A DNA stretch of 64,000 bases. It comes from Methanobrevibacter sp. (GTDB lineage Archaea; Methanobacteriota; Methanobacteria; Methanobacteriales; Methanobacteriaceae). The notes beneath the pieces were generated by a model. It saw only the letters and a program-made list of their open reading frames with translations. It ran no database searches and was not told the DNA's origin. Positions 34,610 through 43,917 of the stretch are shown here, in pieces. Each line of letters opens with the position of its first letter. The first letter of the stretch is position 1. The translations under genes and the position numbers were made by a program. The stretch is from NCBI RefSeq assembly GCF_015062985.1, contig NZ_SUTI01000007.1:1-64000 (forward strand), read 5' to 3'.

Positions 34610-35314
34610 TCACCATTCTAAATCAGTGACCTTTTTTGGATTTTCATTTATGGCTATGCTTTCTATTTGGCCGTTTTTAATCCTGATTACCTTATCTGCA
34701 GCTTCAGCCAAGATTGCATTGTGTGTAACGATGACAACAGTTGTATCTTTGTTATTACTCATATCCTGAAGCAGATTTAAGATTAAAACACCAGTTTTTG
34801 AGTCAAGTGCTCCGGTTGGCTCATCACATAAAAGCATTGTAGGCTGTTTAGCTACTGCTCTTGCAATAGATACTCTCTGTTGTTCCCCACCGGACAGCTG
34901 TGCTGGAAATTGACTGGCATGGTCCTTTAGTCCAACTGAGTCCAGAACATTCAATCCATTGATATCCACATCTACAATGTCTTTCATAAGCTCAACATTT
35001 TCAAGAGCTGTTAAATTCGGAATCAAATTATAAAACTGGAAAATGAATCCCACATGTTTTGCCCGGTAATCTGTAAGTTGATTATCATCAAATGATTCAA
35101 CATGATTTCCATTTACAATAATCTCACCGGAGGTAACTGTATCAAGACCTCCCAAAAGGTTTAAAAGTGTTGATTTACCTGCACCAGATGGTCCAAGGAT
35201 TACAACGAACTCCCCTTCGCCAATTGTAAAATTGACAGAATCCATAGCTTTTAAAATGTGATCTCCAGATTTATAAATCTTATCAACATTTTTAAATTCA
35301 ATTATTGTACTCAT
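34610..35314 (-). CDS. ABC transporter ATPase, MacB/LolD type
   Basis: 234-residue ATPase for the two FtsX-like permeases. Walker A GPSGAGKSTLLNLLGGLD, Q-loop in FIFQFYNLIPNLTALENVEL, signature LSGGEQQRVSIARAV, Walker B LLCDEPTGALDSKTG and VIVTHN are textbook for the MacB/LolD/FtsE group. First gene of the operon ATPase - FtsX A - FtsX B. The promoter region has TTTAGGTATGCCTAAA at 35378-35393, about 64 bases before the ATG. Confidence 0.92.
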   Translation of the reverse strand: MSTIIEFKNVDKIYKSGDHILKAMDSVNFTIGEGEFVVILGPSGAGKSTLLNLLGGLDTVTSGEIIVNGNHVESFDDNQLTDYRAKHVGFIFQFYNLIPNLTALENVELMKDIVDVDINGLNVLDSVGLKDHASQFPAQLSGGEQQRVSIARAVAKQPTMLLCDEPTGALDSKTGVLILNLLQDMSNNKDTTVVIVTHNAILAEAADKVIRIKNGQIESIAINENPKKVTDLEW

Positions 35315-35377
35315 TAAAATAGCCTTCTTATAAATTATATTATTTAGTTAATAATATATTAATTCAAGTATTTAAAA

Positions 35378-35393
35378 TTTAGGTATGCCTAAA
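35378..35393. promoter_or_regulatory. DtxR/IdeR-like palindrome TTTAGGTATGCCTAAA
   Basis: Six-base arms TTTAGG / CCTAAA around TATG resemble operators of iron- or manganese-dependent DtxR-family repressors, which contain TTAGG...CCTAA. It lies upstream of the MacB-type exporter operon. The match is by eye. Confidence 0.45.
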
Positions 35394-35408
35394 AATTAAT
35401 GAGAATGA

Positions 35409-35468
35409 AAAAATGGAATTACCGAAGAAGAACTTGTTGCATTCCTCACACATGGCAAGTGTTTCTAA
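35409..35468 (+). pseudogene. Possible scrap of a carboxymuconolactone decarboxylase-like gene
   Basis: An in-frame stretch ending in TAA reads KNGITEEELVAFLTHGKCF. NGITEEEL-x-x-x-LTH is typical of the C-terminal half of carboxymuconolactone decarboxylase/alkylhydroperoxidase-like proteins, which would normally continue AFYAGWP. The rest of the gene is missing and the match is short, so chance cannot be excluded. Confidence 0.25.
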
Positions 35469-35482
35469 GCAAAAGTAAACTT

Positions 35483-37182
35483 TTATTCCAAAATTCTTTT
35501 TGAAGCCATAATTCCCGTATTTAATCCATGTATCGGAAGTTCTATTCTTAAATTCGAATTAATCAGCAGTGCTTCAAGACCTTTTCTTTGACCCGGAATA
35601 TATTTGTAGGTTGTCTCCGGAACAAAAATCGTTCCACCATATCTGATATTTGAGAATATTTTTAAGATAATTTCTACGGCAAGATCATCTCTTCTTCCAA
35701 TTAAACTCTTATTTAAATTAACGATAATATAATCAAATCCCTGATTAATACTATCAATCTCATCAGCACTTATCTGTACGATATTCGGGTTATCCAGAAA
35801 TTGGTCTGTGATTAAAAGCCCGGTTCCATTTTCTACAGTCAAATCAACAACTTTTTTAAGCTCTTCAGTCAACTTATCTTCATCCAGTTCATGAATTTTA
35901 TCTAATTCAGAACTTAAGATTAATGAAAATGCATTTTTTTCAATGCTTCTTAAGAAAGTTATATCCTCATGCAGAACACCCTTTTCCTCATTTACCAGAT
36001 ATATGATACCATAAGCAGAATTCAAATCTACTGTTTTGCCATAAAATATTCCATCAGCAACTATTTCATCAAAATTAGATTTATAAAAACTTTTCAGGTT
36101 CAGACTTATATTACCCCATGAAGAAGATCTGGCTAGAATATCCTCAGGGACAATAAACATTTTCAAAGCGCCATGTGCAATCAATCTGTATCTTTGCTTT
36201 GCCTTATTGAAAAATTTTTTAGGCTTTAGATATGAATCAAGGATGCTGTCGGTTTCATGCTGGCCAGAAATCCTATCTAAAAATTTTGCAGGCATGTTTC
36301 CACCGCAAGGGCGGCAATTGACTTCAATGAGTACCGGACCTTTTTCATCAAGCATATACTCCCCATGAACCGGACCGTATTCGATTCCAAGGCATCAGCC
36401 ACACCATACGCATATTCAACAACTTCAGCTTCACCAATACCCAAAGCATCAATGGTTTCGACAGAATCATATACAATGGCTCCGTCGGAAGTTTTTACTT
36501 TACTGTATTTCCAAATTAAAGTTACATAATGATGTCCTTTGTGGGAAACTGTATTGACAATATACTCCTCACCCTTTATGCGCTCCTGAACCAATAACTC
36601 TTTGTTCTCTTGCCCATAATAATTTTTACAATGGAATAATTCTTTGATTGAATCCACCATTTCCTCTTTGTTTACACAAATGCGCACACTGGCAGACCCT
36701 GCACTATACAACGGCTTAATAACAACCTCACCTAAAGATTCCTCATCATAAAATTTTATGGCTTCCTCAACTGACCGGATTTTTCTTCCCCGAATTGACC
36801 TGAGCCCATGCTGAGCAATCCTGTTATGCATTTCATCTTTTAAGGTCATTGCATCCAGATTTTCTATGGAATTGCACAGAAGACCCAAATCATTGGATAA
36901 TTTAGTTGCTAAAACAACTCCATGTTCATTGCCTGGCAAAACCAATTCAGGATTGAGTTTTCGAACTTCTTCAAGAGTTTCTTCATAAGTTTCCTTTTCA
37001 AAAATCATCTCAAATTTTTCATCAATACGATCATAGTGTTTCTTAAGCATTGCCTTATAACCTTCAACATCTGAACTGGTGTCTTTTAATTCCAATACAA
37101 TTGGATTATAACCCCTATTTATTATATCACCTATGAAATTTACCCCAGTGGAGATGCAATCTACTATAATAATGTTTCTCAT
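35483..37182 (-). pseudogene. ATP-grasp ligase gene with a single-base frameshift
   Basis: The reading frame from ATG 37182 (GGGAGAT upstream) encodes an ATP-grasp protein through VVEYAYGVADAL and then goes out of frame. One extra C in the CC at 36387-36388 restores GIEYGPVHGEYMLDEKGP and leads directly into IEVNCRPCGG and the rest down to the stop at 35483, giving about 566 residues. Domains: N-terminal Rossmann-like part (MRNIIIVDCISTG), ATP-grasp with VVIKPLYSAGSASVRI and the metal-binding EVNCRP, and a C-terminal part of about 250 residues with a methyltransferase-like FDYIIVNLNKS ... GGTIFVP pattern. Substrate unknown; likely an amino acid or peptide ligase. Confidence 0.75.
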
Positions 37183-37341
37183 AATATCTCCCAACGTAAT
37201 ATCAACTAAAAAAAAAAATATGTAATTGGTGCTCTATAAATATTATAAAATTTTTTTTAAAAAAAATGTTACAAAACAATAGATATAAAAGATTTTAAAA
37301 CAGAAATTATATTATAATAAAATATTACAGGAAAAATGTAG

Positions 37342-38079
37342 ATGTCATTTAAAAAAGATGAAATGTTGATAATGCCTGCAGTCGACATTAAGAATGGAAA
37401 ATGCGTACAGCTTGTTCAGGGCGAACCTGGAAGTGAAATGGTCGAAATAGAAAATCCAGAACTTGTTGCAAAACATTGGGAGGATTTGGGAGCTAAAAAT
37501 ATCCATGTCATTGATTTGGATGGGACCATCAATGGCATTGCCAGCTTCGACATCATTAAAAGAATTCTGAAAGAAGTTTCCGTTCCAATTCAACTGGGTG
37601 GTGGAATCAGAAGTGTGGAATATGCTCGTGAACTTTTGGATTTAGATATCGAAAGAGTGATTATCGGAACTATGGGAATCCAGAACCCCGAAACAATTAC
37701 AAAGCTTTCAGATGAATATGGTTCTGACAGGATAATGATTTCACTGGACAGCAAAGACAACAAGGTAGTTATCAAAGGATGGCAGGAAAAAATTGACAAA
37801 AGCCCAACTGAAATATCACAGGAGTTTAAAGATCATGGTGCTGGAAGCATCCTATTTACAAATGTAGATGTTGAAGGGCTTTTAGGCGGATTTTACACAG
37901 AACCTGTAGAAAAACTTAAGAAATCAGTAGATTTGCCTATTGTCTATTCCGGAGGAATTACAACAATAGAAGATATTAAAAAATTAAATGAAAGTGGTGT
38001 GGAAGGAGTTGTTATTGGTTCTGCACTTTATACTGATAAGATTGATTTGACTGAAGCATTAAAATACCAAAAGAGGTAA
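37342..38079 (+). CDS. hisA: HisA, ProFAR isomerase of histidine biosynthesis
   Basis: 245-residue TIM-barrel isomerase (phosphoribosyl-formimino-AICAR-P isomerase). The N-terminal catalytic aspartate is in MPAVDIKNGKCVQLVQGE, the second in VDVEGLLGGFYTEP, and the phosphate-binding loops are QLGGGIRS and VYSGGI ... VVIGSALY. The shape and the IDLDGTINGIASF segment separate it from HisF. ATG at 37342. First gene of a plus-strand run hisA - ribL - argC - flavodoxin - pyrI, with mixed biosynthetic functions and no other his genes nearby. Confidence 0.93.
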   Translation: MSFKKDEMLIMPAVDIKNGKCVQLVQGEPGSEMVEIENPELVAKHWEDLGAKNIHVIDLDGTINGIASFDIIKRILKEVSVPIQLGGGIRSVEYARELLDLDIERVIIGTMGIQNPETITKLSDEYGSDRIMISLDSKDNKVVIKGWQEKIDKSPTEISQEFKDHGAGSILFTNVDVEGLLGGFYTEPVEKLKKSVDLPIVYSGGITTIEDIKKLNESGVEGVVIGSALYTDKIDLTEALKYQKR

Positions 38080-38083
38080 TTGA

Positions 38084-38548
38084 ATGAAAAAAGTAATGGC
38101 AAGTGGAACTTTCGATTTGCTCCATCCGGGACATGGAGTTTACTTGGAAGAAGCGAAAAATCTTGGAGGATATAATTCCAAGCTTTATGTAGTGGTGGCA
38201 AGGGATTCCACTGTAGAGAAAAGAAAAAGAGTCCCAATTGTTGGAGAAAATCAACGTTTAGAATTGATTAAAATGTTAAAACCCGTTGATGAAGCTTATC
38301 TTGGTAACGAAGATGGAGATATCTTTAAAATCGTTAAAGATATTGACCCTGACATTATAGCTATAGGGCCTGACCAAACCCATAATGTTGAAAAATTACA
38401 AAAGGAAGTGGAAAAAAGAGGTCTTAAAGCACGTGTGCAACGTGTTAAAGTTTATCATAAAGATGAACTTGACAGCAGCTGCAAAATAATTAAAAAAATT
38501 AAAAATACGAACTTTGAAGGAAAAATATTAGATAACTGTGAAGATTAA
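38084..38548 (+). CDS. ribL: RibL, archaeal FAD synthase
   Basis: 154-residue nucleotidyltransferase that makes FAD from FMN and, in the characterised Methanocaldococcus enzyme, prefers CTP-independent adenylation with unusual metal needs. The cytidylyltransferase-like motif is MASGTFDLLHPGHGVYL (HxGH form HPGH) near the N-terminus. KRKRVPIVGENQRLEL and AIGPDQTH also match; conserved cysteines appear near the C-terminus (SSCKII, DNCED). It begins 4 bases after hisA with GAGGTAA upstream. Confidence 0.88.
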   Translation: MKKVMASGTFDLLHPGHGVYLEEAKNLGGYNSKLYVVVARDSTVEKRKRVPIVGENQRLELIKMLKPVDEAYLGNEDGDIFKIVKDIDPDIIAIGPDQTHNVEKLQKEVEKRGLKARVQRVKVYHKDELDSSCKIIKKIKNTNFEGKILDNCED

Positions 38549-38559
38549 GGAGATTATAA

Positions 38560-39582
38560 ATGTTTAAAGTAGCAATTATAGGTGCAAGTGGATATACCGG
38601 CGGAGAACTTTTGAGAATGTTATTAAACCATCCTGAAGTAGAAATAAGTGATATTACTTCAAGACAGTATGATGGCACACCAGCACATAAAATTCATCCG
38701 CAAATAAGAGACTCAGGACTTGAATTTAATAACAAAAGTCCATCAGAACTTGATGCTGATGTAGTGTTTACTGCAACCCCTCACGGTGCATCAATGAAAA
38801 TTGTTCCAGAGATTTTAGAGACCGGTGCAAAAGTAGTTGACTTAAGTGGAGATTACAGATACAGGGATACAGCAGTTTACGAAAAATGGTATGGCATGGA
38901 ACACACGGATAAGGAAAATAAAGGAGCATTCGGACTTCCTGAATTATACAGAGACGAAATCAAAAAGGCTAACCTGGTAGCTAATCCTGGATGTTTCCCA
39001 ACAGGAGCAATCTTATCCTCATATCCGTTAGTAAAAAATGATTTAGTGGAAAGAATAATTTTAGATTCAAAAACTGGAGTTAGCGGCGCAGGAATTAACC
39101 CATCCGCAACCACACATTATTCTAATATTGCAGACAATGTGAATCCATATAAGATTTCATCACACAGACACATGTCTGAAATACAACAGGAATTACATGG
39201 ATTTGATGATGTGAAAGTTTCATTTACACCTCATTTAGTGCCTGTAAACCGTGGAATTCAAACTACAAGCCACAGCTTCTTAAAAGAAGAATGTTTGGAC
39301 ATTACTCCAGATGAAATTAGAGAATTGTATGAAAAAGAATATGGTGATGAGTACTTTATCAAACTTATGGATGAAGGAGAAATCCCTCATTTAAGTGCCG
39401 TTAGAGGATCCAACTTTGTACATATCGGTGGATTTGAAATTGATGAAACCGGAAGACTTGTTATGCTCTCAGCAATTGACAATCTCGTTAAAGGTGCATC
39501 CGGCCAAGCTATACAAAACATGAATATCCTACTTGGCATTGATGAACATGTGGGATTGACACACTTCGGAACACATCCTTAA
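38560..39582 (+). CDS. argC: N-acetyl-gamma-glutamyl-phosphate reductase
   Basis: 340-residue ArgC, third step of arginine biosynthesis, reducing N-acetylglutamyl phosphate to the semialdehyde with NADPH. The nucleotide loop is IIGASGYTGGELLRML, the catalytic cysteine is in VANPGCFPTGA, and the substrate-binding SGAGINPS and SHRHMSEI segments are present. TAAGGAG precedes the ATG. It lies in the hisA operon; arginine made here feeds the PdaD/agmatinase route seen at 59.6-61.9 kb. Confidence 0.94.
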   Translation: MFKVAIIGASGYTGGELLRMLLNHPEVEISDITSRQYDGTPAHKIHPQIRDSGLEFNNKSPSELDADVVFTATPHGASMKIVPEILETGAKVVDLSGDYRYRDTAVYEKWYGMEHTDKENKGAFGLPELYRDEIKKANLVANPGCFPTGAILSSYPLVKNDLVERIILDSKTGVSGAGINPSATTHYSNIADNVNPYKISSHRHMSEIQQELHGFDDVKVSFTPHLVPVNRGIQTTSHSFLKEECLDITPDEIRELYEKEYGDEYFIKLMDEGEIPHLSAVRGSNFVHIGGFEIDETGRLVMLSAIDNLVKGASGQAIQNMNILLGIDEHVGLTHFGTHP

Positions 39583-39607
39583 AAAAAAAATAATTGGCGA
39601 TGATAAA

Positions 39608-40102
39608 ATGGCTACATTAATAATTTATTATTCACAAGGGGGAACTACTGAATTAGTAGCTAAAACATTAGCAAAAAACTTAAAAGCAAGTACCGTAAGA
39701 ATTCATGATTTGAAAAATCGTGACGGTTTTAAAAACAAAATATTTGCTTCAATTAATGCATTTAGAGAAAGTAAAACCAATATTGTTCCTGCCAAAGTAG
39801 ACCTGACCGAATATGATACCATAATATTCGGAACACCTACCTGGTCTGGAAACCCAACACCTGCAATCTTAACAATTATCGATAGATGCAACTTAACTGG
39901 AAAAGATGTGATGTTATTCGCTACAATGGACAATAACCGTGGCGATACAAACATTGAAAGACTTGAAGAAAAGGTTAAAATGCGTGGAGCAAGAGTTATC
40001 GAAAGCTTTACTATTGCCACTAAAGGAAAAAGTCCTGAAAAGATAGTTTACGATACTGAAGCAATTATCGAAATGAAAGATTTAAAAATGTATATAAGGT
40101 AG
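39608..40102 (+). CDS. Flavodoxin-family protein
   Basis: 164-residue small flavoprotein. The phosphate-binding loop for FMN is IIYYSQGGTTELVAKTLA at the N-terminus, followed by DTIIFGTPTWSGNPTPAI (isoalloxazine loop) and MLFATMDNNRGDTN. It probably carries electrons or reduces a small molecule; the partner is not evident. ATG at 39608, 25 bases after argC and 6 before pyrI. Confidence 0.85.
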   Translation: MATLIIYYSQGGTTELVAKTLAKNLKASTVRIHDLKNRDGFKNKIFASINAFRESKTNIVPAKVDLTEYDTIIFGTPTWSGNPTPAILTIIDRCNLTGKDVMLFATMDNNRGDTNIERLEEKVKMRGARVIESFTIATKGKSPEKIVYDTEAIIEMKDLKMYIR

Positions 40103-40108
40103 ATTAAA

Positions 40109-40588
40109 TTGATTGAAAATGAAAAATCCGAATTGAAAATACGAGCTATTGAAAATGGAACTGTAATTGACCATATTACTGCCAATAAAGCATTGCACAT
40201 TCTTAAAATTTTAGGACTCCCCGATAATGAAACCAAAAATGTCACAATAGCCATGAATGTATCTTCTAAGGAAATAGGCAGAAAGGACATTTTGAAAATT
40301 GAAAATAGGGAATTGGATCATGAAGAACTGAATCAAATTGCTTTGATTGCTCCAAAGGCTACAATAAACATTATTAGAGATTATAAGCCTATTAAAAAGG
40401 ATAAGATAATTCTTCCTGAAAAAATTACATCAATAATTAAGTGTACAAATCCAAAATGTATAACAAATTATGAAAATGAACCTATTACACCAATTTTCAA
40501 TGTAATTAACAAGTATCCTCCCGTTGTCAGATGCCATTACTGTGAAAAATTAATAAAAACAGAAGATATCGATAAACAATTCGAATAA
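40109..40588 (+). CDS. pyrI: Aspartate carbamoyltransferase regulatory chain
   Basis: 159-residue PyrI, the zinc-binding regulatory subunit of ATCase in pyrimidine synthesis; the catalytic subunit PyrB is not in the window. ENGTVIDHITANKALHILKILG is the typical allosteric N-domain. Four cysteines, CTNPKC and CHYCEK, bind zinc in the C-terminal domain. Start is TTG at 40109 (MIENEKSELKIR) with AAGGTAGA a few bases upstream. The gene ends 4 bases before the convergent GMC-like gene. Confidence 0.92.
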   Translation: MIENEKSELKIRAIENGTVIDHITANKALHILKILGLPDNETKNVTIAMNVSSKEIGRKDILKIENRELDHEELNQIALIAPKATINIIRDYKPIKKDKIILPEKITSIIKCTNPKCITNYENEPITPIFNVINKYPPVVRCHYCEKLIKTEDIDKQFE

Positions 40589-40592
40589 TCTT

Positions 40593-41801
40593 CTATTCAT
40601 TTTTTATATAATCCGCCAATCTTTTAGCTAATGCAAGTATTGTTAATATAGGTGGCTTTCCAGGTGATATTGGCAATACACTTGCATCGCAAACAAACAA
40701 ATTTTTAATTTCAGTTTCCAGATTGCTGTCAACGATTTCACCAATCTTTGCAGTTCCTCCCGGATGCGCACCCCTATAAACAGTTGAACCGATTGTTGTT
40801 GGGTCAACACCCGCTTTTTCTAAAACAAATCCTGCAGTAGCAGTTCCTTCAGCCAAATATCTGATATCCTGAATGGTATTTATTTTAACAACATCCCCAT
40901 CATCTGTTACAAACCCTTTGCATTCATCAGGAGTTTTAACCATGATGCTTAAAATGTCTTTATCGGTGACACTATCATCCGGAATATTTGCACGGATAAA
41001 TGATGAGAAATGCGGTGCTAAAACAAAATTTTCACCGATTATCAAACCAGCCATCTGAACTTCAGTATTGAAGTTGATGTCTTTTAGATACCCCCCAACT
41101 GTTACGAACGGATCGAAAAATATCTCACGGCCGGCTTGGTCAAATCCTGATTTTCTCAAGATTAAAGTAGATCCGATGGCCCCCGCGGATAGGATCACCT
41201 TATCTGCTTCGATTATCTGCTCCACATCATCCTTAATGTATTTTACAGCTGAAACTTCACCATTTTCATTTAATATTTCAGTTACTTCAGCTTCACAAAT
41301 CAGTGCTGCTCCTGCCTCAACTGCCTCATCGATAAAGTCCTTTCCTGAAAATTTAGCATCCTTAGGACATCCGAATGCACACCTTCCACACTGCGTACAA
41401 TCCTTCTCCCTTATAGCTTTCGGCATTTTTAAAGTGTTGAGGCCAAGTTCGCGGCCGGCATCTAAAAATGCCTGTGTACCTTTTCCAATGTGAGAATCAT
41501 CCAACTGATGTACATCCACCAAATCTTCAACATATTCATAAGCTTCTGTTAAATCAATATCATAATCAAGCAACTCATCATCAAGTGCACGCACCATATT
41601 TGCCAGCGCTACAATAGTTGCTCCTCCAACACAGGTCGTTGTCAGCAAATCCACATCTTGAGAGTACTTATCATAATAATTAAATGCATCTTTTGAGTTT
41701 ATATAAGGTCCTTTTTCTAAAATTGTAACGGGAAATCCATTCAATGAAAGTTCACGAGCCAAAATTCCTCCACCTGCACCAGTACCTACAATAACAATCA
41801 T
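40593..41801 (-). CDS. GMC-like FAD-dependent oxidoreductase with a ferredoxin-type cysteine cluster
   Basis: 402-residue flavoprotein. The FAD loop is IVGTGAGGGILARELSLNGF, and the C-terminal HPGGTAKIGE and CDASVLPISPGKPPILTILALA segments are those of GMC oxidoreductases. Between them, near residue 135-146, it has CTQCGRCAFGC followed by P, which would bind one 4Fe-4S cluster; this suggests electron exchange with ferredoxin instead of oxygen. Related proteins with this layout are widespread in anaerobes but the substrate is unknown. GGTGATTG precedes the ATG. Confidence 0.78.
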   Translation of the reverse strand: MIVIVGTGAGGGILARELSLNGFPVTILEKGPYINSKDAFNYYDKYSQDVDLLTTTCVGGATIVALANMVRALDDELLDYDIDLTEAYEYVEDLVDVHQLDDSHIGKGTQAFLDAGRELGLNTLKMPKAIREKDCTQCGRCAFGCPKDAKFSGKDFIDEAVEAGAALICEAEVTEILNENGEVSAVKYIKDDVEQIIEADKVILSAGAIGSTLILRKSGFDQAGREIFFDPFVTVGGYLKDINFNTEVQMAGLIIGENFVLAPHFSSFIRANIPDDSVTDKDILSIMVKTPDECKGFVTDDGDVVKINTIQDIRYLAEGTATAGFVLEKAGVDPTTIGSTVYRGAHPGGTAKIGEIVDSNLETEIKNLFVCDASVLPISPGKPPILTILALAKRLADYIKNE

Positions 41802-41981
41802 TCAATCACCTAAAATATTAACATGTGTTATATTATATTTCCTATTATAAAAACTTGTATATTAGTTATGTCAATCAAAACAGATAAAACTAGTTAAAAA
41901 CAATTAATTAAAAAACTTTTATTAAATATGTAATTCAAACATATAATATTATATTTATATTAACTCTTAATGAGGGATAAA

Positions 41982-43352
41982 ATGGAAGAATATATCAATC
42001 TATTCGAAAATATTATTGCAAAAACAATGCCTCAAGTAGATTACATCGACATTAGAGCAGGAATTGGTGAAAATACTTCATTATTGATGAAAGATGGTAA
42101 TGTCGATGAAATTAACACTGGAATGAGCTTAGCTGCAAGAGTAAGAGTGCTAAATAAAGGAGCATGGGGTTTTGCATATACTACAGACTTATCTAAAATG
42201 AATGAAATTACTGAAACTGCCATTAAATTCTCAAACTCACTTAATGGAGATGTTAGTTTAAGTGAAACTGAAATCATCAAAGATAATGTTGCAGTTGATG
42301 TTAAAATACCTTTTAAAGATGTTTCAATTGAAGAAAAAAAAGACATTATGAAACAGGCGGCTGATTCCGCAAGCATCGATAAAGTCAACAGCACTACCGT
42401 GGGCTATGGGGATAGTGATGTGAATGAGTTATTCATGAGCAGCGAAGGCAGCGAAATTCAAGTTAAAACCAGCCGGGTGAGAATGGCTTTAAATGCATCT
42501 GCAACCAACGGTGAAATTATCCAATTTGGACATGGAAGTCTTGGAGGAGTGAAAGGATTCGAAGCAATAGCAGATGCTGATGTTGAGGAGTTTGGTAGAA
42601 AAATAGGTGAACAAGCTATCAGATTACTTGATGCTAAACCTGCACCTTCCGGAAACTTTCCTATAATAGCAGACCCTGAATTGACAGGCGTTTTAATCCA
42701 TGAAGCATTAGGACATGCTGTTGAAGCTGACTTAATATTACAAAACGATTCCATATTAAAAGATAAAATGGGTACAAAAATCGCATCAGATATTGTGAAC
42801 ATCTTTGATGATGCAAGTTTAAAAGACGGATTCGGATATTACCCTTATGATGTGGAAGGCATTAAGACCAAGCCAAATCAATTAGTTAAAGAAGGTAAAT
42901 TGATTTCACTTTTAAATTCCAGAGAAACCGCATCCAAATTAGGTATGAAATCATCTGGAAATGCAAGATCAATAATATCTGACCAGCCAATTGTAAGAAT
43001 GAGCAATACTTACCTTCAACCAGGAGACAACACCTTTGAAGAGTTAATTGAAGATATTCCTGACGGAATTTATCTTAAAGGTTCCAAAGGAGGTCAAGTA
43101 GATACATGTAAAGGAATTTTCCAATTCAATGCAGATGAAGGTTACTTGATAGAAAAAGGTGAAATTACAACACCGTTAAGGGATGTTTCATTATCCGGCA
43201 ACATTTTAGAAACATTAAAAAACATAGATGCCATTGGCAATGACTTTAAATTAAGCGTTGGATTTTGTGGAAAAGATGGTCAAACTGTACCTGTTAGTGA
43301 TGGCGGACCGCATACAAGAATATTAAATGCATTAGTTGGAGGAATGGGATAA
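41982..43352 (+). CDS. tldD: TldD-type metalloprotease
   Basis: 456-residue TldD, a peptidase that in bacteria works with PmbA/TldE on small modified peptides. The metal site HEALGHAVEADL (HExxxH) is near the middle and the C-terminal half has GQVDTCKGIFQFNADEGY and SDGGPHTRI. The ATG at 41982 is used because GAGGGAT lies just upstream; an ATG at 41970 would include this site. No pmbA is adjacent. Its stop overlaps the start of the AMMECR1 gene (TAATG). Confidence 0.9.
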   Translation: MEEYINLFENIIAKTMPQVDYIDIRAGIGENTSLLMKDGNVDEINTGMSLAARVRVLNKGAWGFAYTTDLSKMNEITETAIKFSNSLNGDVSLSETEIIKDNVAVDVKIPFKDVSIEEKKDIMKQAADSASIDKVNSTTVGYGDSDVNELFMSSEGSEIQVKTSRVRMALNASATNGEIIQFGHGSLGGVKGFEAIADADVEEFGRKIGEQAIRLLDAKPAPSGNFPIIADPELTGVLIHEALGHAVEADLILQNDSILKDKMGTKIASDIVNIFDDASLKDGFGYYPYDVEGIKTKPNQLVKEGKLISLLNSRETASKLGMKSSGNARSIISDQPIVRMSNTYLQPGDNTFEELIEDIPDGIYLKGSKGGQVDTCKGIFQFNADEGYLIEKGEITTPLRDVSLSGNILETLKNIDAIGNDFKLSVGFCGKDGQTVPVSDGGPHTRILNALVGGMG

Positions 43353-43909
43353 TGATAAGTGATAGAGCTGGAAAATACTTAGTAGAATTAGCGAAAGATT
43401 CAATTAAACATTATTTGGAAACCGGTGAAAAATTAGATAAAGGAACAGGTTATCCAACTGAATTAGATGAAAAATTAGGGGTTTTTGTAACATTGAACAA
43501 AAATAATTACTTAAGAGGATGTATCGGATATGCCGAACCTATAATGCCTGCAATTGAAGCAACAATCGATGTTGCAATCGCTGCGGCAGTCAACGATCCA
43601 AGATTTCCACAAGTGACTTTAGATGAATTGAAAGAACTAGATTTGGAAGTTACAGTATTAACCAAACCTGAAATGATTATAGTGGCCCATCCGGACCAAT
43701 ACTTTGAAGAGATTGAAATCGGACGTGACGGATTAATTATCCAAAAGGGTTATTCACGAGGACTATTGCTTCCACAAGTTGCAACAGAAAACAAGTTCAG
43801 CATTGAAGAGTTTTTAGAACATACCTGTATGAAGGCTGGAATTAGTGCAGATAGCTGGATGGATGAAAGTTGTGATGTGTTTAAATTCCAAGGACAAATT
43901 TTTGAATAG
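43352..43909 (+). CDS. AMMECR1 domain protein
   Basis: 185-residue member of the AMMECR1 family, conserved in archaea and eukaryotes. The hallmark LRGCIGYAEP hexapeptide-type motif is at about residues 50-59, and RDGLIIQKGYSRGLLLPQV in the second half is also conserved. Molecular function unknown; fusions elsewhere hint at radical SAM or MEMO partners. It overlaps tldD upstream by one base and the next gene starts 8 bases downstream, so the three form one operon. Confidence 0.92.
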   Translation: MISDRAGKYLVELAKDSIKHYLETGEKLDKGTGYPTELDEKLGVFVTLNKNNYLRGCIGYAEPIMPAIEATIDVAIAAAVNDPRFPQVTLDELKELDLEVTVLTKPEMIIVAHPDQYFEEIEIGRDGLIIQKGYSRGLLLPQVATENKFSIEEFLEHTCMKAGISADSWMDESCDVFKFQGQIFE

Positions 43910-43917
43910 TGATTAAA

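Noticed and set aside
35409..35468. Carboxymuconolactone decarboxylase scrap as a finding
   Set aside because: Only 19 residues match and chance is possible, so it is listed as a low-confidence feature only.
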